From contig NZ_BCZK01000002.1 of NCBI RefSeq assembly GCF_001598695.1, forward strand, positions 62,001 to 126,000: a DNA stretch of 64,000 nucleotides. The letters run 5' to 3'. The notes under the pieces are model-generated. The model did no database searches, had not been told where the DNA came from, and worked only from the letters and a program-made list of their open reading frames with translations. Origin of the DNA: Klebsiella oxytoca NBRC 105695. GTDB taxonomy: Bacteria; Pseudomonadota; Gammaproteobacteria; Enterobacterales; Enterobacteriaceae. Made by a program: the position numbers and the translations under genes. Every line of letters begins with the position of its first letter. Positions within the stretch are counted from its first letter, which is position 1. Below, in pieces: positions 36,531 through 45,606 of this stretch.

Positions 36531-38318
36531 ATGGGACACCCCTCCGTCTTCCCGACCGGCGCCACCCTCTACGATCCGCAGCGCGCCTGGAGCGGCTACA
36601 CCCTTTTCCAGGCCACCGAACACGGCGCGGTGCTGGTGGATATGAACGGTCACGTGGTACGCGAATGGCCTGAACTGCATGGATTTCCCAATAAAATCCT
36701 GCCCGGCGGCGCCATCCTTGGCCACAGCGGCGAGCGCGATCCGCGCTACGGCATGCAGGATATGCTCGATCTGATCCAGGTGGACTGGGAAGGCAATGTG
36801 ACCTGGAAATTCGATCGCTATGAGCAGGTGAGCGATCCCGGCAATGAAACGCGCTGGATGGCGCGAGCTCATCACGACTATCAGCGGGCAGGCAATCCGG
36901 TGGGCTATTACGCGCCGGGGCTGGAGCCGCAGGTGGATGGCGGCAATACCCTGATCCTCGCCCATACCAACCTGCTGAACGAAGCGATCTCCGACAAGCT
37001 GCTGCTGGACGACACCATTATTGAAGTTGACTGGCAGGGCAACGTGGTGTGGGAGTGGCGCTGCAGCGACCATTTCCACGAGCTGGGTTTCGACGACGCG
37101 GCGCGTACCGCGCTCTACAACAATCCGAATATGCGCGCCAGCGGCGGTGGAATGGGCGACTGGATGCATATCAATTCGATGTCGGCGCTGGGGCCGAATA
37201 AGTGGTATGACGCTGGCGATGCGCGTTTTCATCCCGACAACATTATCTGGGACGCCCGTGAATCCAACATTATCGCCATTATCGACAAACAGAGCGGCAA
37301 GATCGTCTGGCAGCTGGGCCCGGACTACAGCAAACCGGAGTTGAAACACATCGGCTGGATTATCGGCCAGCATCATGCGCATATGATCCCGCAGGGGCTA
37401 CCGGGCGCGGGCAATATCCTGATTTTCGATAACGGCGGCTGGGCCGGATACGGCGCGCCGAATCCGGCATCGGCGGACGGAGTGAAAAACGCCTGGCGCG
37501 ATTACTCCCGGATCCTGGAGATCAATCCGCTGACCCTTGATATCGAATGGCGCTATTCGCCTTATGAAGCGGATTTGCCGCAGCCGACCGATTCGTACCG
37601 CTTTTACAGCCCGTACATCAGCAATATGCAGCGCCTGGAAAACGGCAATACCCTGATTAACGAAGGATCGAACGGGCGCATTTTTGAAGTGACCCGCGAT
37701 CACGAAATTGTCTGGGAATATATTTCGCCGTTCTGGGGCAAGACGCTGAACAACAATATGGTCTATCGCGCCTACCGCATTCCCTACGCCTGGATCCCGC
37801 AGCTGGCGCAGCCGCAGGAGACGCCGATTGCGGCGGTCGATGTACGAACCCTGCGCCAGCCCGGCGCGGCGGCAGCGGGACCGGCGCAAAGCGTGGTGCG
37901 GGTGGCGGGCGTACAGCCGTACAGTAAGAGCGCCGATGCGCTGTGCGTGGCAACCGATAACGATACCCTGCGCCGCAGTCCGAAGCTGTTCCGCGTCGCG
38001 GAAAGCGCGTTCACGCCGATAAGCGCGGCGAGCGAGCTGGAGAGTAAAAGGCCCGTGCTGCTGTTCGTAGGCGCGGAGCGCTGCGTGCACTGCCGCAAGC
38101 TCTGGCAACTGCTGGCGCATGAGAAACTCAGCTCGCGAATTGCTCAACTGGATACGCGCTATCTGGATGCCGACCAGCATCAGGATCTGGCGACCACGCT
38201 CGGCGTGCGCGGCCTGCCGACGTTGCTGCTGCTTAAAGCGGGGCAGCCAGCAACGCGCGCGCCCGCGCAGCTTTCGGTGGATAATCTGTTCGACTGGCTG
38301 AATCGCGCAGCAGAGTAA
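36531..38318 (+). CDS. Arylsulfotransferase-family protein with C-terminal thioredoxin-like domain
   Basis: A 595-residue protein. Residues 1 to about 435 form an arylsulfotransferase-type beta-propeller, with repeated W-x-G-N-V/I blades and conserved HHDYQR, DWMHINS and QHHAHMIPQG, which carry the histidines expected at the active site. No signal peptide is visible. Residues from about 495 form a thioredoxin-like domain with the CVHC redox pair and a GVRGLPTLLLL cis-Pro segment. Family enzymes move sulfate from a phenolic ester to another phenol. It lies last in the ABC operon, so it probably handles imported aryl sulfates. AAGGAG precedes the start. Confidence 0.85.
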   Translation: MGHPSVFPTGATLYDPQRAWSGYTLFQATEHGAVLVDMNGHVVREWPELHGFPNKILPGGAILGHSGERDPRYGMQDMLDLIQVDWEGNVTWKFDRYEQVSDPGNETRWMARAHHDYQRAGNPVGYYAPGLEPQVDGGNTLILAHTNLLNEAISDKLLLDDTIIEVDWQGNVVWEWRCSDHFHELGFDDAARTALYNNPNMRASGGGMGDWMHINSMSALGPNKWYDAGDARFHPDNIIWDARESNIIAIIDKQSGKIVWQLGPDYSKPELKHIGWIIGQHHAHMIPQGLPGAGNILIFDNGGWAGYGAPNPASADGVKNAWRDYSRILEINPLTLDIEWRYSPYEADLPQPTDSYRFYSPYISNMQRLENGNTLINEGSNGRIFEVTRDHEIVWEYISPFWGKTLNNNMVYRAYRIPYAWIPQLAQPQETPIAAVDVRTLRQPGAAAAGPAQSVVRVAGVQPYSKSADALCVATDNDTLRRSPKLFRVAESAFTPISAASELESKRPVLLFVGAERCVHCRKLWQLLAHEKLSSRIAQLDTRYLDADQHQDLATTLGVRGLPTLLLLKAGQPATRAPAQLSVDNLFDWLNRAAE

Positions 38319-38325
38319 GTCGCGA

Positions 38326-39123
38326 TTATTGCGGACTGGCGTTTGCCGGTCCGCCGTTGATCTGGCGGATAAAGGCCATCGGCGAATAGCCCATCGCTTT
38401 GCGGAACATCGCGGTAAAGGCGGCCGGATACTCATAGCCCAGACTCAGCGCGACTTCGGTAATCGAATCCCCTTCCCGCAGCGCCGTCATGGCGTACATC
38501 AGGCACGCCTGCTGGCGCCAGTCGCAAAACGCCATCCCGGTCTCCCGGCGAAACAGACGATTAAAGGTGCGTACGCTTTTGCTCAGCTTTTGCGCCCACT
38601 GCTGCGGCGTGCTGCGGATACTGGGCTGTTGCTGAAAATCGCCGCATAGCGCCGCGAGGTGGCTGTTCTGCGGGAGCGGGGTAAACATCGGCAGCGGCGC
38701 GGCGGCGCCCAGTTCATGGAGCAGGAGCGCAATCAGGGCGGCATCGCGCCCGCTCTCTTCATACAGCAGCGGCAGCTGGCAGGCGGCCAGCAGGAGCTGA
38801 TGGGTCAGCGGAGAAACCTGTAACACTTCGCAGCGCTCGCTATCACGCGGGGCGACCTGCGCATCAATATACAGGCTGTGGGTGCTGACGCCGGGCATCC
38901 AGACGCGATGCGGTTTTGTCGCCGGGATCCATACTCCGCTGAACGGCGGGACCAGCCACTGGCCGTCATCCGTTTCGACCTTCATTAACCCGTTCATCGC
39001 GTACAGAAACTGCGCCCGGCGGTGGCTGTGGCGCTCCAGCAGCGTATTGGGCGGGTAGTCGCTGCCCAGCGCCAGCACCCGGCGAGGCAGATGATCGACG
39101 TCATTAATCGCAACGTTGCGCAT
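38326..39123 (-). CDS. AraC-family regulator with N-terminal cupin
   Basis: A 265-residue protein. The cupin-like domain (LLERHSHRRAQFLYAMNGLMKVETDDG, then GVWIPATKPHRVWMPG) covers about residues 25-90. The double helix-turn-helix lies at the C-terminus, with VRTFNRLFRRETGMAFCDWRQQACLM and ITEVALSLGYEYPAAFTAMFRKAMGYSP. The organisation resembles NimR-type regulators. It converges on the sulfotransferase gene and is divergent from the TauE-type exporter gene, which it most likely controls. Confidence 0.87.
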   Translation of the reverse strand: MRNVAINDVDHLPRRVLALGSDYPPNTLLERHSHRRAQFLYAMNGLMKVETDDGQWLVPPFSGVWIPATKPHRVWMPGVSTHSLYIDAQVAPRDSERCEVLQVSPLTHQLLLAACQLPLLYEESGRDAALIALLLHELGAAAPLPMFTPLPQNSHLAALCGDFQQQPSIRSTPQQWAQKLSKSVRTFNRLFRRETGMAFCDWRQQACLMYAMTALREGDSITEVALSLGYEYPAAFTAMFRKAMGYSPMAFIRQINGGPANASPQ

Positions 39124-39224
39124 AAAAAGTTGCCCTGGCTGAAATTCGTAATAGATTGGCTTTAAAGCGTAAGCCGGCCATGAGGTTATTCTATATCGTT
39201 ACCTCCTTTTGTGGAGGAGTTCGA

Positions 39225-40034
39225 ATGAGCGACTGGCTTTTTCTGTGCGGCATACTATCCGGCGTGACCACCTGGCTCTTTGGTTTCGGCGGCGGTTTCG
39301 TTACCGTCCCGCTGCTCTATTTACTGGTCACCGGCGCGTGGGGAGCGCAAAGCGCAGTCGGACAGCAGGCGATGCAAATCGCGGTCGCCACTTCGGCGCT
39401 GGTTATGCTTTGTTCCGCGCTGCTGGCGACCTGGCGGCACGTGCGTACCGGCACCCTGAGCTGGCGTCGTCTGTGGGCCATGCTCACCGGCATTGCCGTT
39501 GGCGGCATCGCCGGCGCGCTGTTGGCGCTTGAGGTGAGCGGGGAGTGGATCCGCTGGCTGTTCGTTATCTACCTGCTGGCAACCGTTGCCGATTGCTACC
39601 TTCGCGCCGGATTTATGACTCCGCCATCCCGCCGGGTGGTGCCGTCGGTGCCACATGAGCTTACGACAGGCGGTATCATTGGCCTGATCGCCTCTTTTCT
39701 CGGCGTGGGGGGAAGCGTGATGACCGTTCCTCTGATGCGCCGTCGCGGCGTGCTGATGTCCGAAGCGGCGGCGATGGCCAACGTGCTGACGCTGCCGCTG
39801 GCGGCAACGGCGACGCTGACCTGGCTATTGCTGGCCTGGCTGTCGCCGGTGGCGTTACCGAATGGGTTTATCGGCAACATCTGGCTGTCGGCGGCGGCGC
39901 AGCTGGTGGCGGGAAGCTGGCTGGGATTAAAAATAGCCTCCCGCTGGCTGGCGCGTTTACCGGATCGCTGGCATGTGAGAATTTATCCGCTATTGCTGAT
40001 AGCCGTACTGCTGGTGATGAGCGTGCGGGGATAA
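39225..40034 (+). CDS. TauE/SafE-family membrane exporter
   Basis: A 269-residue protein with seven or eight membrane segments. ATG 39225 has GGAGG upstream; an earlier in-frame start at 39156 adds a short non-conserved tail. The two family half-repeats are visible as TTWLFGFGGGFVTVPLLYLL and IGLIASFLGVGGSVMTVPLM. Members export sulfite, sulfoacetate and other anions. Its closeness to the sulfate-ester genes suggests a link with sulfur anions, but it may serve the AraC regulator's own ligand. Confidence 0.85.
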   Translation: MSDWLFLCGILSGVTTWLFGFGGGFVTVPLLYLLVTGAWGAQSAVGQQAMQIAVATSALVMLCSALLATWRHVRTGTLSWRRLWAMLTGIAVGGIAGALLALEVSGEWIRWLFVIYLLATVADCYLRAGFMTPPSRRVVPSVPHELTTGGIIGLIASFLGVGGSVMTVPLMRRRGVLMSEAAAMANVLTLPLAATATLTWLLLAWLSPVALPNGFIGNIWLSAAAQLVAGSWLGLKIASRWLARLPDRWHVRIYPLLLIAVLLVMSVRG

Positions 40035-40092
40035 TGAGGGACGCGGCGCTGCGCATCCATCCGAGAGTCGCCCGGATAAGCGTAGGGTATGA

Positions 40093-40136
40093 ACCGGAAA
40101 CATGGGTAACACTTTAGACCGGATACATGGGTAACA
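40093..40136. repeat. 19-bp direct repeat pair, possible IS end remnant
   Basis: ACCGGAAACATGGGTAACA (40093-40111) and ACCGGATACATGGGTAACA (40118-40136) differ at one position. The motif resembles the ends of IS481-like elements as I remember them, but no transposase is nearby. The gap 40035-40245 has otherwise only a partial REP-like GCCCGGATAAGCG. Confidence 0.6.
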
Positions 40137-40245
40137 GTTATAACTGGCATATGAAGAGGAGACTCGTTATGCCCGGTTCATTCTGCTGTCATTTTACTTG
40201 CGCATGCTCGCGCGAGGCGCTGTGGCCGATAAAGGAAAATAAACG

Positions 40246-40908
40246 ATGGGTAAAACGCTGACCATTTTCGATCTGGATAATACGTTGATTAAGGGCGATA
40301 GCAGTACGCTGTGGAGCCGCTTTATGGTGCGCGAAGGGTGGGTAAACGATGCCGATTACCTGGCGCGGGAAGCGATGCTGATGGACGATTACGATCGCGG
40401 CGAGATGAATATCGCCGATTATGTGGCTCTGATTCAGGCGCCGCTGGTTGGTGTGGCAAAGCAGGACGTGGATGCGCTACTGGCGCGCTGCGTGCGTGAA
40501 GAAATTATGCCGCGCGTTTATCCGCAGGCCTGGGATCTGATTCGGACTTTACAGGCAAAGGGCGAGCAGATACTGGTGATCTCAGCCTCGGTCAGCCTGC
40601 TGGTACAGGCAGTTGCGGCGCAGCTGGGCATCGAGCAGGCGCTGGGCATTGACGTCGAGATGGTGGACGGCGGCTATAGCGGAGTGATTGCCGGTACGCC
40701 GAGCTATCAGCAGGGGAAGGTGGTGTGTCTTGAGCAGTGGCTGGCGGCGCATCCCGCCTGTTCGGGCGAGGTGACCTTCTACACCGATTCGATTAACGAT
40801 CTGCCGCTGTGCCTGCGCGCCGATCGCGTACGGCTGGTCAACCCGTGTCCGCAGCTGACGGCGGCGAATGCGCAGCATCAGTGGCCGGTACTGACGTGGC
40901 GGCTGTGA
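40246..40908 (+). CDS. HAD-superfamily hydrolase, subfamily IB (SerB-like phosphatase)
   Basis: A 220-residue HAD protein. Motif I is FDLDNTLIKGDS with the nucleophilic Asp, motif II is VISASVSLLV, and motif III/IV is FYTDSINDLPL. An alpha-helical cap lies between motifs I and II. Subfamily IB enzymes dephosphorylate small molecules such as phosphoserine. The specific substrate is unknown. The gene stands alone between the TauE-type exporter and the convergent phosphonate-type transporter. Confidence 0.88.
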   Translation: MGKTLTIFDLDNTLIKGDSSTLWSRFMVREGWVNDADYLAREAMLMDDYDRGEMNIADYVALIQAPLVGVAKQDVDALLARCVREEIMPRVYPQAWDLIRTLQAKGEQILVISASVSLLVQAVAAQLGIEQALGIDVEMVDGGYSGVIAGTPSYQQGKVVCLEQWLAAHPACSGEVTFYTDSINDLPLCLRADRVRLVNPCPQLTAANAQHQWPVLTWRL

Positions 40909-40965
40909 TTTTCCCCCGGGGGGGCGTAAACGCCTTACCCGGCTACTTTTTCGTGCAGTTTGGGT

Positions 40966-41044
40966 AACCCGGATAGCTGCGCAGCGCCGCCTCCGGGAAT
41001 GTTGTGATATCAGACTTCCCCGGGGAGGCGCAGCGCGATCCGGA
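40966..41044. repeat. REP-like palindromic pair
   Basis: One unit reads AACCCGGATAGCTGCGCAGC and on to CCTCCGGGAA (40966-40999). A second, inverted unit runs from TTCCCCGGGGAGGCGCAGC to GATCCGGA (41016-41044). They lie between convergent genes (HAD and phnE-like). Units of this kind usually form stable hairpins in mRNA 3' ends. Confidence 0.65.
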
Positions 41045-41049
41045 AAAAA

Positions 41050-41931
41050 CTAATCCGCTTTAAACAGCGGCACCACGCTGCCGCCAATATAGCGGCGGCG
41101 CAGCCAGGCGGACAGCGTATCCATCGCCATCACCACCGCCACCAGCAGCAGGGTAATAAACATCACCACGTCCCAGTTCCACAGACGCATATTTTCCGCA
41201 TAAATCAGGCCGATCCCTCCCGCGCCGACAAAGCCGAGCACCGCGGCTGAACGGGTATTCGATTCGATCTGATACAGGCTCAGCGCCAGGAAAGTGGGGA
41301 AAGATTGCGTGAAAATGCTGAAACGGTGCTTCTGTAACCCGTTCGCGCCTACCGCCGTCAGCCCGCGTCCCGGCGAGCGCTCAACCGCTTCGTGCCCCTC
41401 AGCGTACAGACGCCCCAGCAGCCCGGTATCCTGCATGATTATCGCCAGTACCCCGGCCAGCGGCCCGAGCCCCACCGCGCGGACAAAAATCAGCCCCCAG
41501 ATCGCCATATCGATACCGCGCAGCACGTCGAACAACCGGCGCATCAGCAGGGCAATCGTCCCCGGAATCACGCCGCGCATAATGTTGCGCGCCGCCAGGA
41601 AAGAGAGCAGCAGGGCGATAACCGTCGCGGTAAGCGTCCCGGCGAAAACAATCGCCAGGGTAATAGCGATTTGCGTGAAGTAATAGCGGAACGGCCAGTT
41701 AAAAAAGTCGTGCCAGACGAACATCCGCAGCAGATAGCGACTGATTTGCTCCAGTCCGCTGGCGAGCTGCTCGCCGCTGATGCCGAACTGCATAAAGAAC
41801 CAGACATAGTAGAGCAGGCAGGCCAGCGTCAGCAGGCCGATATAGCGCAGATAGCGCCCCTGGGCCTGATACAAATGCCGATGCTGGCGACGGCTGGCAG
41901 CGATATCCGGTTGATTTTGCCACTGTCTCAT
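41050..41931 (-). CDS. phnE: Phosphonate/phosphite-type ABC permease (PhnE), second copy
   Basis: A 293-residue permease with about six membrane segments. It has the PhnE blocks FAGTLTATVIALLLSFLAARN, EAVERSPGRGLTAVGANGLQKHRF (ATPase-contact loop) and SNTRSAAVLGFVGAGGIGLIY. The start overlaps the stop of the preceding permease gene as ATGA. Two related permeases probably form a heterodimer for import of phosphonate, phosphite or a similar phosphorus compound. No C-P lyase genes are in the window. Confidence 0.9.
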   Translation of the reverse strand: MRQWQNQPDIAASRRQHRHLYQAQGRYLRYIGLLTLACLLYYVWFFMQFGISGEQLASGLEQISRYLLRMFVWHDFFNWPFRYYFTQIAITLAIVFAGTLTATVIALLLSFLAARNIMRGVIPGTIALLMRRLFDVLRGIDMAIWGLIFVRAVGLGPLAGVLAIIMQDTGLLGRLYAEGHEAVERSPGRGLTAVGANGLQKHRFSIFTQSFPTFLALSLYQIESNTRSAAVLGFVGAGGIGLIYAENMRLWNWDVVMFITLLLVAVVMAMDTLSAWLRRRYIGGSVVPLFKAD

Positions 41932-42800
41932 TTTTTCCCCTCCAGAACCCACTGCCGCAGGCGGCCGGACAGCATATCCAGCAGCGAGACCACGAGAATA
42001 ATCAGCAGCAGCGTGATGCTGACCTGATCGTAACGGTCCAGTTTGATATTGGTCATCAGCTCCTGGCCGATGCCGCCCGCACCCACCAGCCCAAGGATGG
42101 TTGAGGAGCGGAAGTTAATTTCGAGGCGCATAAAGCCGTATGAGAGGAAGATGGGTTTGACCTGCGGCCACAGGGCAAAGCGGATACGCTGCAGATGCGA
42201 CGCGCCGCAGGCGGCCAGGCCGCGCACCGGTTTATCCTGGGCGCTCTCTACCGCTTCATAGAACAGCTTGGTCAGGCTGCCGATAGTGTGCAGCATTAAT
42301 GCCAGGAAGCCGGGGATGGCGCCGATACCAAAAGCCATCACGAAAATCACCGCCCACGCCAGCTCCGGCATGGTGCGCAGAAAAGCCACCAGCACGCGGA
42401 CGGCAACACGCAGGGGGGCAGGGGACCAGGCATTATTAGCGGCAACGAACGCCAGCAGGGTGGCAATCACCACCGCAACCAGCGTCGACGCCAGCGCCAG
42501 CTGCAGCGTTTCCCAGATAAGCGGTAGCTGAATCGGCAGGCGATAGCCCCAGTAAGCCAGAGAGCCCTTAGTATGCGAATCGGCAAACAGATCGGCGATG
42601 TGCAGCGTGGGCAACGTCTCAAACAGGTAATCGAGAAAATTGGGCAGCGAGTGCCAGATGGTAAGGAGATTAAACTCGGCCAGGCTGCCGGCGGCAAAAT
42701 AGAGTACCAGCAGCAGGAGGGACCCGCTAAAGGTATCGCGCTTTTGTCGCGAGCGTACCTGCTGATAGTAGCGTTCGAATTGAGTGTGGGTGTTATTCAT
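41928..42800 (-). CDS. phnE: Phosphonate/phosphite-type ABC permease (PhnE), first copy
   Basis: A 290-residue permease of the PhnE family, starting at ATG 42800 (MNNTHTQFERYYQQ). The contact loop EAVESAQDKPVRGLAACGASHLQRIRFALWPQVKP and INFRSSTILGLVGAGGIGQELM match the other copy downstream. It follows phnD by 68 bp and overlaps the second phnE by 4 bp. An in-frame TTG at 42818 is a less likely start. Confidence 0.9.
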   Translation of the reverse strand: MNNTHTQFERYYQQVRSRQKRDTFSGSLLLLVLYFAAGSLAEFNLLTIWHSLPNFLDYLFETLPTLHIADLFADSHTKGSLAYWGYRLPIQLPLIWETLQLALASTLVAVVIATLLAFVAANNAWSPAPLRVAVRVLVAFLRTMPELAWAVIFVMAFGIGAIPGFLALMLHTIGSLTKLFYEAVESAQDKPVRGLAACGASHLQRIRFALWPQVKPIFLSYGFMRLEINFRSSTILGLVGAGGIGQELMTNIKLDRYDQVSITLLLIILVVSLLDMLSGRLRQWVLEGKK

Positions 42801-42868
42801 GCGTCGCTGTGTCTTCAACGAGTCGCTGCCCCCCGCGACACTCGCCGGGCGGCAGCGTCAGGGTGGGA

Positions 42869-43810
42869 TTAACGCGCGCTAACCAGTTCGCGTTTCATAT
42901 CAATAATCTGCTGAAAATCAGCCACGCTGCCCGGGCCGATATGCTGCGTGCCGCCCATCGCTTTAATAAAGCAGGCGTGATCCTCGGTATCCAGCTTTTT
43001 AATCGCGGTAATGACTTTGGCCTTAAAATCAGCAGGCAGGGAATTGCTGACCAGGATCGGGCCGTTCGGGATCAGCGGCGATTGCCAGATAATGCGGATT
43101 TGCTTCATCAAATCCGGGTGATCCATGCGAATCAGGCGGTTGAAGGCGCCGACGCTGTAGCCGCTATTATAGTCACCGACCATGGAGGTCCAGGTCACCG
43201 CACCGGCAAACTGACCGTTCAGCACGCCGAGAATATCCTGCTCGTGGCCGCCGGAGAAGGTCACGCTGGAGAAGAAGTTATTATATTTATTATCCGCGGT
43301 GCCGCCGAACTGCTGTTTAAAGGCGTGGTTAGGAATTAAAAAGCCGGAAGTGGAATCCGGGTCGGCGAAGCCAAACGCTTTGCCCTTCAGATCCTCTAAC
43401 TTTTTATACGGGCTGTCCGCTTTGACAATCACCACCGAGTGGTAGCCGCGGGACCCGTCTTTATCATCTACGGCAATCCCAACAATATCGACCGCTTGCG
43501 GATTGTTAATATAAACGGAGGCGTAAGAAGACGGCGACATACTTAATACCACGTCAACTTTGCCACCCAGTAATCCCTGAATGACGCCGGAATAGTCGGA
43601 GGAGTTACGTAATTTTGTATCGACCTTCAGCTCTTTATCAAGGAATTGCTTAACGCACTGGTTGTCGCCAATTTGCTGCGTTGCGTTCTGACCGCCAAGG
43701 ATACCCAGGTTTAATTCCTTCGGTTGTTCAGCAGCGCTTGCCTGCCACGCCATCATAATGCCTGCAACCGCTGCGGATAAACGAACTGCGCCAGTGATGT
43801 ACTTTTTCAT
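42869..43810 (-). CDS. phnD: Phosphonate/phosphite-type binding protein (PhnD)
   Basis: A 313-residue periplasmic protein. The signal peptide MKKYITGAVRLSAAVAGIMMAWQASA is cut near AAEQPKELNLGILGG. PhnD-family blocks include DVVLSMSPSSYASVYI, LKGKAFGFADPDSTSGFLIPN and the aromatic/His residues expected in the ligand pocket. It lies 22 bp after the ATPase gene in a phnC-D-E-E order. The ligand may be a phosphonate or phosphite; sequence alone cannot choose. Confidence 0.92.
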   Translation of the reverse strand: MKKYITGAVRLSAAVAGIMMAWQASAAEQPKELNLGILGGQNATQQIGDNQCVKQFLDKELKVDTKLRNSSDYSGVIQGLLGGKVDVVLSMSPSSYASVYINNPQAVDIVGIAVDDKDGSRGYHSVVIVKADSPYKKLEDLKGKAFGFADPDSTSGFLIPNHAFKQQFGGTADNKYNNFFSSVTFSGGHEQDILGVLNGQFAGAVTWTSMVGDYNSGYSVGAFNRLIRMDHPDLMKQIRIIWQSPLIPNGPILVSNSLPADFKAKVITAIKKLDTEDHACFIKAMGGTQHIGPGSVADFQQIIDMKRELVSAR

Positions 43811-43832
43811 TATTTTGCCCGTGTGAGTGAAA

Positions 43833-44675
43833 TTAATGCAATTGGCTAATTTCATCGCCATACAGCCGATGCAGAATATCCTGATTCAGCTGCGTGGGAT
43901 GGTCGTCAAAAATAATCTTGCCTTTGGCTATGCCGATAACCCGCGTGCAGTATTCTCGCACCAGCTCCACCGAATGCAGGTTTACCATCACGCTGATGCC
44001 CTGTTCGCTAATTTCGCGCAGGACATTCATGATCCGCTGCGTATTTTTCGGGTCGAGAGAGGCGACCGGTTCATCGGCCAGCAAAATCCCCGGGTTTTGC
44101 ATCAGGGCCCGGCAAATGGCCACGCGCTGCATCTGGCCGCCGGAGAGATTTTCCGCTCGCTGCAGCGCATGCGGCAGCATATTCATCCATTCCAGCAGGG
44201 AGATAGCGCGGGCGCGGTCGGCGTCGGGGAAGATTTTGAATAATGATTTCAGGGTTGAGGTTTGGCTCAGGCGTCCCAGCAGCACGTTGGTCAACACGTC
44301 GAGACGCGGAACCAGGCAAAAATCCTGGAAAATCATACCGCACTGGCTACGCCAGGCGTTCATCGCCCGCCCGGACAGCTTTGATACGTCCTGCGGCGTC
44401 CCTCCTTCCGGGAAGCTGAGGATTTCGCCGCCGCTGGCGCGATGGGTACCGTTAATGACGTGCAAAAGCGTCGATTTTCCGGCGCCGGAGCGACCGATCA
44501 CGCCAACCAATTCGCCCGCATGCAGATCGAAACTGATGCTATCCAGTACGGTTTGCTGCGCGCGCCAGGCTTTGCTCAGGTTGCGTACGCTCAGGACCTT
44601 ACGCTGCCGGTCGATAAACGGCGGCGTAAACGGTTGATAATCGGTTTCTGCAACCGCAGCCAGGGAACTGTTCAT
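43833..44675 (-). CDS. phnC: Phosphonate/phosphite-type ABC ATPase (PhnC)
   Basis: A 280-residue ATPase with Walker [13 protein letters not shown]-loop FQDFCLVPR, signature [15 protein letters not shown] and Walker [14 protein letters not shown]. The [16 protein letters not shown] segment is typical of PhnC. ATG 44675 is chosen; an in-frame start 33 bp upstream is possible. It is the first gene of the operon and has a candidate Pho box 51 bp upstream. Confidence 0.92.
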   Translation of the reverse strand: MNSSLAAVAETDYQPFTPPFIDRQRKVLSVRNLSKAWRAQQTVLDSISFDLHAGELVGVIGRSGAGKSTLLHVINGTHRASGGEILSFPEGGTPQDVSKLSGRAMNAWRSQCGMIFQDFCLVPRLDVLTNVLLGRLSQTSTLKSLFKIFPDADRARAISLLEWMNMLPHALQRAENLSGGQMQRVAICRALMQNPGILLADEPVASLDPKNTQRIMNVLREISEQGISVMVNLHSVELVREYCTRVIGIAKGKIIFDDHPTQLNQDILHRLYGDEISQLH

Positions 44676-44725
44676 AAGTGCGTCCAGATTCGTCAGTAAA
44701 CTGGGCACTATTAATGGTGTTTTAT

Positions 44726-44743
44726 ATGACTGCCAGATGACAA
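44726..44743 (-). promoter_or_regulatory. Candidate Pho box of the phnCDEE operon
   Basis: On the minus strand TTGTCAT-CTGG-CAGTCAT is a pair of 7-bp repeats spaced by 4 bp, each one mismatch from the PhoB consensus CTGTCAT. It lies 51 bp before the phnC start. PhoB control would fit a phosphorus-uptake operon and is inferred from the match. Confidence 0.65.
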
Positions 44744-45606
44744 TAAGGCGAACAAATAGTGAACGAACCGGTGAGTCAGCGTAACGGATGACGAAAAATT
44801 CCGTCAGTGATCACATTTTTGCATCGGCAATCCGGCGTCTGAAAATACTCAGCCTACCTTTAATACGCTATGCGTACGATATTAAGAATGATACGTATTT
44901 CATCTGATAGAGATGCCGCGTTTTATGCGACATTAGCCGCAACGGTTTTATTGCCGCTGGCGCAAAGCAAGGCCTCAGGATGTTCGTGCAAATCTTCTTT
45001 CTGCGTCGATTTAACCGAATAGATAATCTTTTCGTGCTTGTTTACGATTCACCGCGCTAAATTTTTTGTCGGCGACTATACCTTTTGTGCGGAGCATAAT
45101 TTCATTATTTACGCTAATTAATGAAATTAACCACTATTTTTGTATTGATTATTGGTTTTTTCTTCTTATTTTTTGAATTTCTTCGGTTTTTTTGCTTTTT
45201 CGAATGAAAGTGTGGTTAAGAATAGTCTTAACAGCTAATAGCTAAGATCCTGGAACATATAATATTCACTTAAGAATCGACGCATATCCCACCAATAACC
45301 ATATGAAAACAAATACTTTTTGTGTTTAACTCAATATCCTTATTTTTATTCTTCAGGCTTAAATTGACCTGGTCGGTAATTAGCCCCCAGCGCACTTATT
45401 GACACACATGGCGAAAAATCCTAAATTTGGTGACACAAGAAACAAGCAAGTCATTTAGTGTTCTTTGCCTCAAGCAATACTATTTTGTGGTTTTAGATTG
45501 GATATATTTATAAGAGGGAATTTGCTGAATTAGACTTTGCAGGCCTGGGCTATCAGCAGTGTTGTGATACGTTCAAGATTTCCAGGACTATGGGGTTTAA
45601 CACTAT
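44744..45606. other. AT-rich intergenic region upstream of ecpR
   Basis: About 860 bp without a supported gene separate the phn promoter from ecpR. Base composition turns strongly AT-rich from about 45050, with many T-tracts, a pattern expected of H-NS-silenced fimbrial promoters. I see no repeat, tRNA or clear ORF. Confidence 0.5.

Noticed and set aside
36303-37382. 359-codon minus-strand open frame opposite the arylsulfotransferase and ATPase genes
   Set aside because: Antisense to well-supported genes, no homology or ribosome-binding site.
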